Assembly: GCA_006226595.1 (NCBI GenBank)
Contig: SBGP01000048.1
Coordinates: 58,219 to 122,218 of the forward strand
Reading direction: 5' to 3'
Source: Deltaproteobacteria bacterium
GTDB lineage: Bacteria; Myxococcota_A; UBA796; GCA-2862545
DNA: 64,000 nucleotides
The notes under the pieces are model-generated. The model ran no database searches, was not told the origin of the DNA, and was given only the letters and a program-made list of their open reading frames with translations. Positions 1 through 9,140 of the stretch are shown piece by piece (the first letter of the stretch is position 1; each line of letters opens with the position of its first letter). The position numbers and the translations under genes are program-made.

Positions 1-4
1 CGCC

Positions 5-2698
5 CTACGGATCCATGCACCGCGCAAGGGCGCCTCCCCTCTCGGCATCCACTGCCTGTACACGCGCGAGGATGCCCCGGGCCCCCACGCAGTCTCCAGC
101 CTCGGCGAATGCCTCGGCCATGACCAGAAATAGCGTATCCGCTCGCTCGGCGTCGCCTCGCTCCTGGGCGCGCTCGGCCACGGTGACCGCGAAGCTCGGC
201 CACTCGTCGAGGGCGCCGAGTACGGCAAACACCTCGGCCGCGACCCGCAGACCCTCGCCGTCGAGCGGCAGGGCGCGGGACTCGCGAAGCAGACGCAGGG
301 CCTCGACCCGGCTTCCAGTCTGGGCTGCCGCCCTGGCCAGGGCGAGCTTGGCGAGACCGAGCGCGGCCTCGTCGTGGTCGAGCAGCTCGGAGGCGCGGTC
401 CAGGTTGCCCGCCTGTACCTCGAGCTCGGCAAGCCAGCGCGCATGCGCCTCGACGTCGGCCTCCGTCGCGTAGCGGCTCGTCGGAATGCCCGGCTCCGCC
501 TGCGCAAACCCGCCGAAGTACGCCGTACGCTCGCCCCCGGATACCTCGGACTCGAAGACCACCGCCATCTCGACGGCGCGCATCGGGAAGTCGAGCTGCG
601 CAAACCGGGACAACGGCAGTCGCTCGCGCTCACGCGACAGTCCGAGTGCATCGAGCAGTCCAGGAACGTCGAGCTCGACGACACTCCACGCGCCCCGCGG
701 CGCCTCGATCATCATCCAGCGCCGGCCGTCCGGAAGCGTCCCGGAGCCCGACTGGTCCCCGAACAGGACCAATCCCGCCGCATCCGCCGTACGGAACTGC
801 ACACCGTAGCGCTCGTCGAGGTCGGGCGGCAGGTTCGCATGCTCGGGCACGCGCACCCGGACCGCGAGGCGCTCCGCAGGCTCGAGAATCGTGGTCCGCA
901 CCCGGACCGCGGCGCGATCGGAGGGGAGGAGCACGAGCTCCAGGCCCAGGCGCTGCCCCCAGCGAGCCTCCGAGGGGCCCTCGCGGTCCACCGTCCAGAA
1001 CTGTGGCCGGGCGCCTCCATCCGCCCAGTAGGCGAAGTCCGGGTTCGGAACGCGGTCGGGCTTGGCAAAGTCGAAGTCCGGACGCAGGTGGACCGCTGCC
1101 CGCGGCCAGTAGCCCTCGGCATCCCCCACGAAGAGCACCGCCCCACGCGCCATCTCGAAGGCCTCGAACGGCACGCGGGTGCCCACGACGTAGGTAGCCT
1201 CCTCGCCCGGCGAGAGACGTTCGGGGCCTGCTCGCCGATCCCAGAACAAGGGCTGCTCGGCGGCGGTCTGCACCTGGAAGCGCGGCGAGATCGGGTGATC
1301 ACTGTCGTTGCGAACGCCGACCAGGAGCTGGTTCACGCGGTGACCCTCGACCCACATCGGTCGGCCGAGTCGCACGCCGAGCTCGGGCTCTTGCACGGCA
1401 TACGAGCCGAGAACGGCCGCGAGGGCGACGGCATACGCGCCGAACACGCCAGCGGCAGCCCACGGGGAGCGCTCGCTCCGGGTGGAGGGCCAGCCGAAGC
1501 GCCCCCACTCCGCGACGAACGGCAGCAGGCCGAAGTACCAGTACGAGGTCAGGCTGCGGTGCCCCATGAACAGCGCCAGGCCCGGCAGGACCCACACCAG
1601 ACGCCCGACCGTGCGCGGATGGCGCCACACTGCAAACATCCCGACGGCGAGGCCACCGTAGAGCCCCAGGCTCCACACCCAGCGCGGCACGACGAGCAGC
1701 CCCCAGGCCGCGAGCGACGACAGGCCCGTGCCCCAGGTGATCATCGGCGCGGAGAGCGGCTCCATCACGCCGGCCCACCAGGCGCTCGGGCTCCACAGCA
1801 TGAACGGCAGGTTCGGAATCAGGAATGTCGCCGTCGCCACGCCCGCCAGCTCGACGACCGCACGCGCCTTGTCCCGCGCCTCTCCCTCGGTCTCGGACCA
1901 TGCGCGGACCGCCAGGAACGGTGCGACGAGCCACGCGTGCTGCTTGGCGGCGCAAGCGAGCCCAAGGAACACGCCTCGCGCGATGCGACGGTCCCAGAAC
2001 GACGCCGCGAGCACCAGGAACAGGGCCCACACCCCGTCGCTCACCCCCGAGAACGCGTAGCCGATGAACCGCGGCTCCACGAGGAAGGGCAGCAGCACCA
2101 GAGGACGACGTTCGGGCTTGGCGAGCGCGAACAGCGCGCCCAGGGTGAGCACCAGGAATCCGAGGTACACCCAGCGATCGGAGAGGCCGAGCAGCACCAT
2201 CGGGACGTGCACGAGGAACGCGAGGCTCGGGTACGCGAGTCGACCGGTGAGGCCGCCGTCCACCAGGGGCGTCGCATACTGGAGGGTCGCGCGATGGGCG
2301 CCATAGGCGGCCGTCAGGTCGTGCTCGTAGGGGTTCTTGCCCTCGAGGAGCAGCCAGGCCGCGTAGTCCATGTACACGCGCACGTCGGTCGTGGCCGGAA
2401 TGCCGACAAAACGCGCCACCTCGGCATTGACGGCCGCGTGATCGAGGAAGACGAGCGTCGCTCCGACCGCGGCCAGGCCGCTGGCGACGCGGCTGGCGAC
2501 GCCAACGGCCGCCGCCCCGAAGAGCACGAAGCCCCACAGGAAACCCACGAGCACCAGCGCGTGCGTTTCGGCGTACTGCGCGGGATTGCCACCCTCGAAC
2601 GCGGTCGTCGCGCCCCACCAGCACATCACGCCGGTCAGCAGCATCCCCAGCCGCGCGAGCCCGTCCTCACGCGTCACCGTTGGTGTCTCTCCCTGCAT
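5..2698 (-). CDS. GT-C type membrane glycosyltransferase (GT87/DUF2029-like) with C-terminal TPR region
   Basis: A protein of about 897 aa. The first ~430 residues hold roughly ten hydrophobic helices. After the first ones comes a loop reading DVRVYMDYAAWLLLEGKNPY, which matches the acidic first-loop motif (D-x-x-Y ... G-x-x-PY) of polyprenyl-phosphate-dependent GT-C enzymes. A later AAKQ segment fits GT87-like proteins. The middle is soluble and beta-rich; the last ~150 residues look like TPR helices. Family knowledge suggests transfer of mannose or a similar sugar from a lipid carrier outside the inner membrane. I start at ATG 2698, just downstream of GAGGG, because the longer frame would overlap the divergent gene. 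The divergent neighbours make and activate a hexose phosphate, which supports a sugar role. Substrate unknown. Confidence 0.7.
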   Translation of the reverse strand: MQGETPTVTREDGLARLGMLLTGVMCWWGATTAFEGGNPAQYAETHALVLVGFLWGFVLFGAAAVGVASRVASGLAAVGATLVFLDHAAVNAEVARFVGIPATTDVRVYMDYAAWLLLEGKNPYEHDLTAAYGAHRATLQYATPLVDGGLTGRLAYPSLAFLVHVPMVLLGLSDRWVYLGFLVLTLGALFALAKPERRPLVLLPFLVEPRFIGYAFSGVSDGVWALFLVLAASFWDRRIARGVFLGLACAAKQHAWLVAPFLAVRAWSETEGEARDKARAVVELAGVATATFLIPNLPFMLWSPSAWWAGVMEPLSAPMITWGTGLSSLAAWGLLVVPRWVWSLGLYGGLAVGMFAVWRHPRTVGRLVWVLPGLALFMGHRSLTSYWYFGLLPFVAEWGRFGWPSTRSERSPWAAAGVFGAYAVALAAVLGSYAVQEPELGVRLGRPMWVEGHRVNQLLVGVRNDSDHPISPRFQVQTAAEQPLFWDRRAGPERLSPGEEATYVVGTRVPFEAFEMARGAVLFVGDAEGYWPRAAVHLRPDFDFAKPDRVPNPDFAYWADGGARPQFWTVDREGPSEARWGQRLGLELVLLPSDRAAVRVRTTILEPAERLAVRVRVPEHANLPPDLDERYGVQFRTADAAGLVLFGDQSGSGTLPDGRRWMMIEAPRGAWSVVELDVPGLLDALGLSRERERLPLSRFAQLDFPMRAVEMAVVFESEVSGGERTAYFGGFAQAEPGIPTSRYATEADVEAHARWLAELEVQAGNLDRASELLDHDEAALGLAKLALARAAAQTGSRVEALRLLRESRALPLDGEGLRVAAEVFAVLGALDEWPSFAVTVAERAQERGDAERADTLFLVMAEAFAEAGDCVGARGILARVQAVDAERGGALARCMDP

Positions 2699-2748
2699 CG
2701 CCCTCGCGCGTAACCGGCGTGAACGCTTCGCACCCGTTAGCCGGTCGG

Positions 2749-4140
2749 ATGCATCGCCATCTGCTCGACGCCATCCTCGCACGCGCCCACGCCTTCGACG
2801 TCGTCATCGTGTCGACGCCCTCTCGAGCGCAGACCCCATGGTGGCAGGCTCGACTCGAAGCGGGACGCGGCGAGGTCCTCGCCGAACACGCTGAGATCCT
2901 GTGCCTGCACGAGGACTGGAAGGGTGGTGCCGGCAACGGTCTGGGCACGCTGTACGCTCTCGCCGAAGCGGACCGACGCATCGACCTGCTGCAGCGATTG
3001 CGCGATGGCGCGCGGGTCGCCGTGTACCACACCGCCGGCAAGGGCACGCGCCTCGCCCCCCTTCCCGGCGCCGAGGGCCACAACAAGCCGGGCGTCCGGC
3101 TCCCGGGCCTGGTGTCGATCGACGGTGAGCCTCTGGCCATCACCCTGCTCGAGGCCGTGCTCCGCCAGACCGCGCTGTATGCCGCGCATCGCGAGGGTCG
3201 GGTCTCCGTGTTCTGGGGCGACCAGCTGTTCGTGCCGAGCGTGGCCCCCGCACCACCGACGCACCACGCCGACATCCTCTGTCGACTGCGCCCCTTCCCG
3301 GACGCGGAGACCTGGGAGCGCGAAGGCCTCGAGCGCTACGGACTGATCGCGGTCAGCGCGAGCGGAGATGCCGCCCAGGTCGAGAAGATCGACCACGCGA
3401 CCGCCGCGCTCCTCTCCCAGAGAGGCGCCATCCCCACCGACCGCATCGGCACCTCGCTGGGCTCGTTCTCGATGTCCGCGGCGCTCACCGAGGCCCTGCT
3501 CGCCGAGTTCGCCCAGGAGCTCGACGCACGCGAGGGCAAGCTCGACACCGACCCTCACTTCTGGATGCCGCTGACGCTCGATCTCGACACCTACCGTGAG
3601 CAGCGCCAGCGGAAGGGCGTGAGCGCGGCAGAGGCGGACGCACACCACGCCCGCATGCGCGGCCTGGCCACACGCCTCGAGGGGCCGCTGTTCGGCGCCA
3701 TCGACGTCGGCACCGATGCCTGGTGGTGGGACTACGGCACCCTCCAGGCCTGGTGGACCAACGTCCGCCGCCTGCTCGACGACGGGGGCGAGGCCGAGGG
3801 CATGCGCGCATTCTTCGGCGTGCAGCGCGAAGACGGCAGCGTGGTCGTCGGAGGCTCCCCGCGCGGCGCGTGGACGCAGTCGGTGCTCGTCGATGTCGAT
3901 GGCGACGTCGAGGCCAGCGGAGCGGTCATCGTGTCGTGCTCCGGTCGCTGCGTCGTCCACGACGGCCTTCTGTACGGCGTACACGGCGATTCCGAGCTTC
4001 GCGACGCGGTGCTCGCGGAGGGCGCCGGCCCCCCGATGCGAACCCGTCTGGATCGCGATGGTGGCGCCGACTGGGAGGTGCGCCTCCCGGGCAACAGCCT
4101 GAGCTACGCTGAGTGGTACGGACGTCGCTCGGAGGGTTGA
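2749..4140 (+). CDS. Sugar-phosphate nucleotidyltransferase-like protein
   Basis: A 463-aa soluble protein. Residues 96-105 read AGKGTRLAPL and residues 112-114 read NKP, the nucleotide-binding signature of sugar nucleotidyltransferases (G-x-G-T-R-L ... K-P). About 90 residues precede that motif, which is unusual because most family members begin almost directly with it. The gene overlaps the phosphomannose isomerase start by one base (TGATG), so the two are probably translationally coupled. Coupling to manA suggests a mannose-1-phosphate or hexose-1-phosphate substrate, but this is inference from context. An in-frame TTG at 2680 would overlap the divergent gene, so I prefer ATG 2749. Confidence 0.65.
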   Translation: MHRHLLDAILARAHAFDVVIVSTPSRAQTPWWQARLEAGRGEVLAEHAEILCLHEDWKGGAGNGLGTLYALAEADRRIDLLQRLRDGARVAVYHTAGKGTRLAPLPGAEGHNKPGVRLPGLVSIDGEPLAITLLEAVLRQTALYAAHREGRVSVFWGDQLFVPSVAPAPPTHHADILCRLRPFPDAETWEREGLERYGLIAVSASGDAAQVEKIDHATAALLSQRGAIPTDRIGTSLGSFSMSAALTEALLAEFAQELDAREGKLDTDPHFWMPLTLDLDTYREQRQRKGVSAAEADAHHARMRGLATRLEGPLFGAIDVGTDAWWWDYGTLQAWWTNVRRLLDDGGEAEGMRAFFGVQREDGSVVVGGSPRGAWTQSVLVDVDGDVEASGAVIVSCSGRCVVHDGLLYGVHGDSELRDAVLAEGAGPPMRTRLDRDGGADWEVRLPGNSLSYAEWYGRRSEG

Positions 4141-5300
4141 TGGAACCGCAGATCGTGTATCTCGACGCCCCCGTACGCCCGTACGCCTGGGGCTCGCGAC
4201 AGACCCTTGCCGAGCTTCAGGGTCGCGCCTTTCCGACCGCGGAACCCGAGGCTGAGATCTGGTATGGCGCGCACCCGGTCGCGCCGGCCATGGTCGGTCG
4301 CGACACCGGCTTCGTGGGGCTCGACGCGTTCATCGCGATGAATCCGACCGCGATGCTCGGCCCCACCCTGATGGCGCGCTTCGGCGACCAGCTTCCCTTC
4401 CTGCTCAAGATCCTCGCGGTGGAGCGCCCGCTCTCGATCCAGGCGCACCCTGACAAGGAGCGCGCGCGGCTCGGGTTCCTCGAAGAGACGCGGCGCCGGG
4501 TTCCGCTGGCCGCGCCCCAGCGCAGCTACCGCGACCCGCGACCCAAGCCGGAGCAGGTCGTGGCGCTGTCCGAGTTCGACGCGCTCGTGGGCTTCCGTCC
4601 TCGCGACGAGCTCAAGGCCATCTGCGATGCCTGGCGTCTGGACGGCCTTCCACTCGATCAGGTGGTGAACGACATCATCCGTGGCGGCGACGCGGTGACG
4701 CACGCCCTTCACTGGGCACGGAGCAACACGCGTGACGAAGCGGGCGTCCTCGGCGAGGTGGCGGCCACCTTCGACGAGCTCGACGCGATCTACCCCGAAG
4801 ATCCAGGACTCCCGGTCGCGATGCTCCTCAACCGGGTGCGCCTCCAGCCTGGTGAGGCGCTGTTCCTCGGACCAGGTCTGCTGCACGCCTACCTTCACGG
4901 GACCGCGGTCGAGGTCATGGGCAACAGCGACAACACGCTGCGCTGCGGCCTCACCCAGAAGTTCATCAACGGCGAAGCCCTGATGAGCGTCGTGAACTTC
5001 GAGCCGCAGCCTCCCGAGGTACTCCGACCGCACGCCGACGGCGTCGAGCAGGTCTACCCCTCGGACACGGCGATGTTCAGCCTGTCGGTCATCGACGTCG
5101 ACGGCCACGTCGTGCCGCCCCCGCAGGAGGGGCCGGACATCGTGCTCTGCGTGTCCGGCGAGGTGACCGTGTCCCACGGGCGACGCACCGTGTCGCTGGG
5201 CCAGGGCGAGGCCTGCTTCGTGCCGCACGAGTGCAGCGCGTTCACGCTCGACGGTTGCGGGCGCGTGTTCCGGGCGCGCACGGGCGTCGGCGAAGACTGA
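4140..5300 (+). CDS. manA: Mannose-6-phosphate isomerase, type I
   Basis: A 386-aa cupin enzyme interconverting fructose-6-phosphate and mannose-6-phosphate. Visible signatures are YAWGS near residue 16, AEIWYGAHP near 39-46, the zinc-binding QAHPDK at 101-106, and GNSDNTLRCGL in the second half, which corresponds to the conserved GNSDN-R-GLT segment of type I enzymes. The length suits the family. The ATG lies inside the TGA of the upstream nucleotidyltransferase (TGATG). The gene ends one base before the converging CobW-type gene. It probably feeds GDP-mannose-like precursors to the glycosyltransferase at 5-2698. Confidence 0.9.
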   Translation: MEPQIVYLDAPVRPYAWGSRQTLAELQGRAFPTAEPEAEIWYGAHPVAPAMVGRDTGFVGLDAFIAMNPTAMLGPTLMARFGDQLPFLLKILAVERPLSIQAHPDKERARLGFLEETRRRVPLAAPQRSYRDPRPKPEQVVALSEFDALVGFRPRDELKAICDAWRLDGLPLDQVVNDIIRGGDAVTHALHWARSNTRDEAGVLGEVAATFDELDAIYPEDPGLPVAMLLNRVRLQPGEALFLGPGLLHAYLHGTAVEVMGNSDNTLRCGLTQKFINGEALMSVVNFEPQPPEVLRPHADGVEQVYPSDTAMFSLSVIDVDGHVVPPPQEGPDIVLCVSGEVTVSHGRRTVSLGQGEACFVPHECSAFTLDGCGRVFRARTGVGED

Positions 5301-5301
5301 G

Positions 5302-6615
5302 CTAGCGCACCACCAGCTTCACCACGCCCTTCACGTTGCTGCACGCCCCGGCGGGTCCTGCATCACCAGGAATGAGCAAGCGGAACGGTCCCCCCTTGCC
5401 CTCGGGAAGCGCCTGTCCATCGATGCTGTGCAGCAGCAGACCGCGGAGGAACGCCGCGGTCGGTACCGCGGGCGTGGCGTAGCCGTCCGACGCAACCACG
5501 ACGACCTCGCCTTCGGCACCCAGGCCCAGCTCCGCGAACAGACGGTCGACACGGGCGGCCGCGCCGGTCCTGCCGGGGACGAGGGGCGCAATGTCGTCGA
5601 CACCATCGGGGAGATCGAGCAAGCGCTCGCGATCGACCCACGCGCGGCTTCCGTCGGGACGCACGACCTCGATCATGCGGCTGTCGACCGCCTTCTCGGC
5701 GTCGGTGAGCTGAGCCTTCTCGAGCCACTCGGCCGCGGTGTCCAGCGCGGCCTCGGCATCCCCCTCGACGATGAGGTCGAGTCGCGAGTCGCGACGCCAC
5801 GCGGTGGGTGCCTCCTCCCCGTGGTTGCCGGCGACCTCCACGCGGAAGCTGCCCTCGTCGGTCCGCAGCAGGCCCTTGAGCCGAGCCAGCGGAGCCCCCG
5901 CTTCGCCTCGCACGAGCGCGACCAGCGTCTCGGCCAGCCGCTCCCGCGAGAACACGACATCCGGCGGCCACACCCAGCTCCGCGCGGTGTGCCCGGTGTC
6001 GTGCGTCGTGGAGCACGCGGAGAACCGGCGCCGAGGCCCCTCGCCCTCCGCCCAATCGAGCGCCCCGGCATCGAGGCGTCCGTGGTCGGTCTCGACCGTG
6101 CGCAGGGGTCCGGGCCACAGCTCGTCCCGCCAGTCGCGGAAGGCCGCCATCGCCTCCTCGCCAGCGAGATCACAGCGGTTGGCCACGAGCACGTCGGCCG
6201 CTTCGGCCTGCTCCTGAACCCCAGGCGACGCGAGTCGGAGCGGATCGACCAGCACCACCACCGGTCCCAGCGCGATGCGCTCGGCCCACGGTCCGCGGCG
6301 CAGCGTATCGACGAGGTCCCCGGGACGCGCCAGGCCCGTCGGCTCGATCCAGATGCGCTCGGCCCCGTCGTCGAGCAGTCGCGTCAGCGCCTCCGCGAAG
6401 CCGTCCGGCGCCGTGCAGCACACGCACAGCCCGGGAAGGTCCTCGACGGCCACCCCCGCCTCTTCGCCGACCCGTGTGGCGTCGAGCCGCGCTTCGCCGA
6501 AGTCGTTGACGATGGCGGCTGCACGCTCGCCGGGCCGCTGAGACAGCAGGTGCAGCAGGGTCGTCGTCTTTCCGGTCCCTAGGGTGCCGGAGAGAATGTG
6601 GACGGGAACGCGCAT
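5302..6615 (-). CDS. CobW/COG0523 family metal-chaperone GTPase
   Basis: A 437-aa P-loop GTPase. The Walker A is SGTLGTGKTTT at residues 9-19. The metal-binding CxCC motif appears as CVCC at 64-67, followed by an IEPTGLA segment that matches the conserved E-x-(S/T)-G-x-(A/S) of this family. The C-terminal half is a CobW-C-like region. Members deliver zinc, cobalt or other metals to client enzymes; the metal cannot be read from sequence. The start at 6615 follows CGGAGGCTCG, a clear ribosome binding site. It diverges from bioD across 68 bp and its stop is one base from that of manA. Confidence 0.85.
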   Translation of the reverse strand: MRVPVHILSGTLGTGKTTTLLHLLSQRPGERAAAIVNDFGEARLDATRVGEEAGVAVEDLPGLCVCCTAPDGFAEALTRLLDDGAERIWIEPTGLARPGDLVDTLRRGPWAERIALGPVVVLVDPLRLASPGVQEQAEAADVLVANRCDLAGEEAMAAFRDWRDELWPGPLRTVETDHGRLDAGALDWAEGEGPRRRFSACSTTHDTGHTARSWVWPPDVVFSRERLAETLVALVRGEAGAPLARLKGLLRTDEGSFRVEVAGNHGEEAPTAWRRDSRLDLIVEGDAEAALDTAAEWLEKAQLTDAEKAVDSRMIEVVRPDGSRAWVDRERLLDLPDGVDDIAPLVPGRTGAAARVDRLFAELGLGAEGEVVVVASDGYATPAVPTAAFLRGLLLHSIDGQALPEGKGGPFRLLIPGDAGPAGACSNVKGVVKLVVR

Positions 6616-6683
6616 CGAGCCTCCGTTGGCGGCTCTCCGCTGTAACACGCGCGCCGACGCGATAGACGCCCCGCGGAGGACGC

Positions 6684-7346
6684 ATGCTGGGACGCTGGTT
6701 CATCACGGGCACCGACACCGAGATCGGCAAGAGCGCCGTCACCGCCTGCCTCGCTGCAGGCGCGCACCACGCGGGCAGGCGGGTGGTCGCCGCAAAGCCC
6801 GTCGCGAGCGGTGTCGCTCCCGGCACCGCCGGCGAGGATGCCGAGCTGCTCGGCTTTGGCGCCGGGCATGATCCGAAGGTGTTCGCCACCTGGGAAGCCC
6901 CGTTGTCGCCGCATCGCGCGGCGCTGCTCGAGGGACGCCTGGTAGGCGCACGCGCCCTCGAGCGCTGGGTCCGGGAGCTCGAGGGCGAGACCGTGCTCGT
7001 CGAGGGCGTCGGCGGCTGGCGCGTGCCGATCGGGCCCGGCGTGGAGGTCACGGACCTCGCGACGTGGGCAGGCAGCCGCGTGATCATCGTCGCCGGCGAC
7101 CGCCTGGGTGTGCTCAACCACACGCGCCTCACGGTCGATGCCGTCCGCGCCGACGGCCACGAGGTCCTCGGCGTCGTGCTCAACCGGGGCATCGCCGCGA
7201 CCGACCTCTCCCGCGACACGAACCTCGTCGACCTGCGGGCCCTGCTCGACGTCCCCGTCGCGGTGCTCGACCCGCTGGACCTCGGCGACCGCGATGCCCT
7301 CGCGCGCGCCGGACGTCAGCTTTGGTCGTCGCTGGGCCTCGGCTGA
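6684..7346 (+). CDS. bioD: Dethiobiotin synthetase
   Basis: A 220-aa ATP-dependent carboxylase making dethiobiotin from 7,8-diaminopelargonate, the penultimate biotin step. The P-loop GTDTEIGKS at residues 9-17 is diagnostic for BioD, followed by AAKPVASG around 35 and VEGVGGWRVP around 110, both conserved. The ATG follows GCGGAGGACGC. No other biotin gene is adjacent, so the pathway is scattered in this genome. The start is about 70 bp from the divergent CobW-type gene. Confidence 0.93.
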   Translation: MLGRWFITGTDTEIGKSAVTACLAAGAHHAGRRVVAAKPVASGVAPGTAGEDAELLGFGAGHDPKVFATWEAPLSPHRAALLEGRLVGARALERWVRELEGETVLVEGVGGWRVPIGPGVEVTDLATWAGSRVIIVAGDRLGVLNHTRLTVDAVRADGHEVLGVVLNRGIAATDLSRDTNLVDLRALLDVPVAVLDPLDLGDRDALARAGRQLWSSLGLG

Positions 7347-7403
7347 CCCGGCCCGCGAAGAACACAGTCTCTGGCGGGGCACGCCCCGAAGATCCGCCGC
7401 TGG

Positions 7404-7412
7404 TGCTAAGAT
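7404..7412 (+). promoter_or_regulatory. Extended -10 promoter element candidate for the pseudokinase gene
   Basis: TGCTAAGAT matches an extended -10 (TG-n-TANNNT). It lies about 30 bp upstream of the TTG start at 7443, leaving room for the GAGGAGG ribosome binding site. I see no good -35 at 17 bp, which is normal for extended -10 promoters. Similar elements precede genes at 24086, 53275 and 59979. Confidence 0.35.
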
Positions 7413-7442
7413 CGCGCCACTGCGGCGAGAGGAGGAGGCTGC

Positions 7443-9122
7443 TTGTCCGTCATCGGGCTCCGCGTGGGGCCATTCGAGATCGAGCGTGAGGCGCACGTTC
7501 CGGTATCCGGAACCTGGTACGTGGCGCACCGCACCGGCACGACCCGCCGTCGGCCGACGCACGTGCTCGTCAAGCTCCTCACGCCCGATGCCAGCCAGGC
7601 GGACCGCACCGCTCTCCAGGCCGAGTACGACGCGCTGCGCGCCGTCGACGACAGCAGGGTTCCCAAGGCCGTCGGCTACTACGAGGGAACGGGTGCGCTC
7701 GTGATCGAGGCCGCCGGCGGAGCACCGCTCACCGCGCTCGTCGCCCGACGAAGCCACGGCGAGCTGCCGATGACGCCCGCGACACTGTGCGACCTCGGCC
7801 TCGACCTCTCCGAGTGCCTGCAGCACGCCCACCACAAGGGCCGCCACCACGGACACCTCGAACCGGGGCAGCTGTGGCTCTCTGCCGAAGGGCGCCTGTG
7901 GGTCTGGGGCTTTGGCGAGAACACGCCGCCCGAGACGCCGTGGCTGCCGCCCGAGCGCGCCCGCGGCCTGCCAACCAGCGCGGCGACCGACCAGTGGAGC
8001 CTCGGCGCGCTCCTCGCTGCGCTGATCACCGGCCGTGCGCCGTGGACGACCGAAGAAGAAGCGCGTCGCGGAAGCTGCGACACCCACGTCGACAACATCG
8101 AAGTGCAGTGGCCCGCGCTGGGTCGCCTGCTCCGCCGCATGCTCGATCCCGAGCCCGCGCGCCGTTTTCCCGACCTGGGTCCGGTGCGCCAGGAGCTTCT
8201 CGCGTTGTCGCGCAAGGCAGGCGGATTATCAGAGCGTCGCGAGCTGGCGATCAGCCTCGCGGACCTCGCGGCCGAGGCATTCACCGAAGCCCCCTCGTTT
8301 GCGGAAGAATCGCCGCAAACCCTCGAAATCACCACCTCCCCCACCTCCACACTGGCCACGGAAGACGACGTCACCGTACGCCAGCCCCCACCTCCCCAAG
8401 CCGACGGCGTCCACCTGGCCGAAGCTGAAGCTCGCGAACTTCCGATGGGTCGACTGGCCTCTCCGGGTACGCTTGCCGATGAAGCCATTCCCGTGGTGGG
8501 ACCCGAACTCACCGAGGACGTACCCGCTGCGGTCGTCGGCGAACAATCCAAGGAGACCCAGATGTCCGGCAAGCCCGACGACCCGAGCGGGGCGAGCGAC
8601 GTTCCGGTTGTTCCGGATCCCGCCGACGCGGACACCACGCGTATGAAGCCCGCCGAGCCCACGATGGACGACTACGCCGAGGACGACGACGAGATCGACG
8701 AGGAAGCGACCCTGGTCGTCGACAGCGAGGCTGTGCAGCGCGCCATCGCCGAGGCTCGCGCGCTCGCCTCCAACACCGCGTCCGCGAATGACGACGAGAC
8801 GGCGGACACCGCGCCTCCGGCCGAGAACCGCCAGCACGCGCCATCCATCGACGAGGAGGCCACGGGCAGCCAGCCCGAGGCGGTCGGCGGTCCGGCGACG
8901 AACCCCACGGCGGTGCCGTGGACGGACAACGGTGGGGAGTACGGGGGCAGCACGCCCGCAGCGAACGCGCCGGTGCCCGACGAAAAGGTCGTCCTCCCCG
9001 AGGACGGAGAGCTCCCGCAGCCCCACGAGCCCCGGGGCATGCCCCAGAACCAGCGCCTGGCCCTCGGCGCCGTCGCGCTGATGGTGCTCGCCTTCCTGCT
9101 CGTGGTGGTCCTCAACATGTGA
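7443..9122 (+). CDS. Tail-anchored protein pseudokinase
   Basis: A 559-aa protein with a serine/threonine kinase-like fold in the first ~270 residues. The VAIK-type lysine is present (VLVKLL, K44). The catalytic HRDLKPxN is replaced by HGHLEPGQ at 136-143 and the DFG motif by GFG at 156-158, so both catalytic aspartates are missing. PPERARG (169-175) and TDQWSLGALLAALITGRAPW (182-201) keep the APE and F-helix regions. A long acidic, low-complexity linker follows, then a single hydrophobic helix in the last 22 residues, so the kinase-like domain should face the cytoplasm. The TTG start is favoured by GAGGAGG just upstream. Probably a scaffold or signalling decoy rather than an enzyme. Confidence 0.8.
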   Translation: MSVIGLRVGPFEIEREAHVPVSGTWYVAHRTGTTRRRPTHVLVKLLTPDASQADRTALQAEYDALRAVDDSRVPKAVGYYEGTGALVIEAAGGAPLTALVARRSHGELPMTPATLCDLGLDLSECLQHAHHKGRHHGHLEPGQLWLSAEGRLWVWGFGENTPPETPWLPPERARGLPTSAATDQWSLGALLAALITGRAPWTTEEEARRGSCDTHVDNIEVQWPALGRLLRRMLDPEPARRFPDLGPVRQELLALSRKAGGLSERRELAISLADLAAEAFTEAPSFAEESPQTLEITTSPTSTLATEDDVTVRQPPPPQADGVHLAEAEARELPMGRLASPGTLADEAIPVVGPELTEDVPAAVVGEQSKETQMSGKPDDPSGASDVPVVPDPADADTTRMKPAEPTMDDYAEDDDEIDEEATLVVDSEAVQRAIAEARALASNTASANDDETADTAPPAENRQHAPSIDEEATGSQPEAVGGPATNPTAVPWTDNGGEYGGSTPAANAPVPDEKVVLPEDGELPQPHEPRGMPQNQRLALGAVALMVLAFLLVVVLNM

Positions 9123-9140
9123 TGCGGGATACGCGAGGGC

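Noticed and set aside
374..2713. Long plus-strand open frame opposite the glycosyltransferase gene
   Set aside because: Arg/Pro/His-rich with no recognisable domain; it is the complement of a high-GC coding frame with clear membrane helices.
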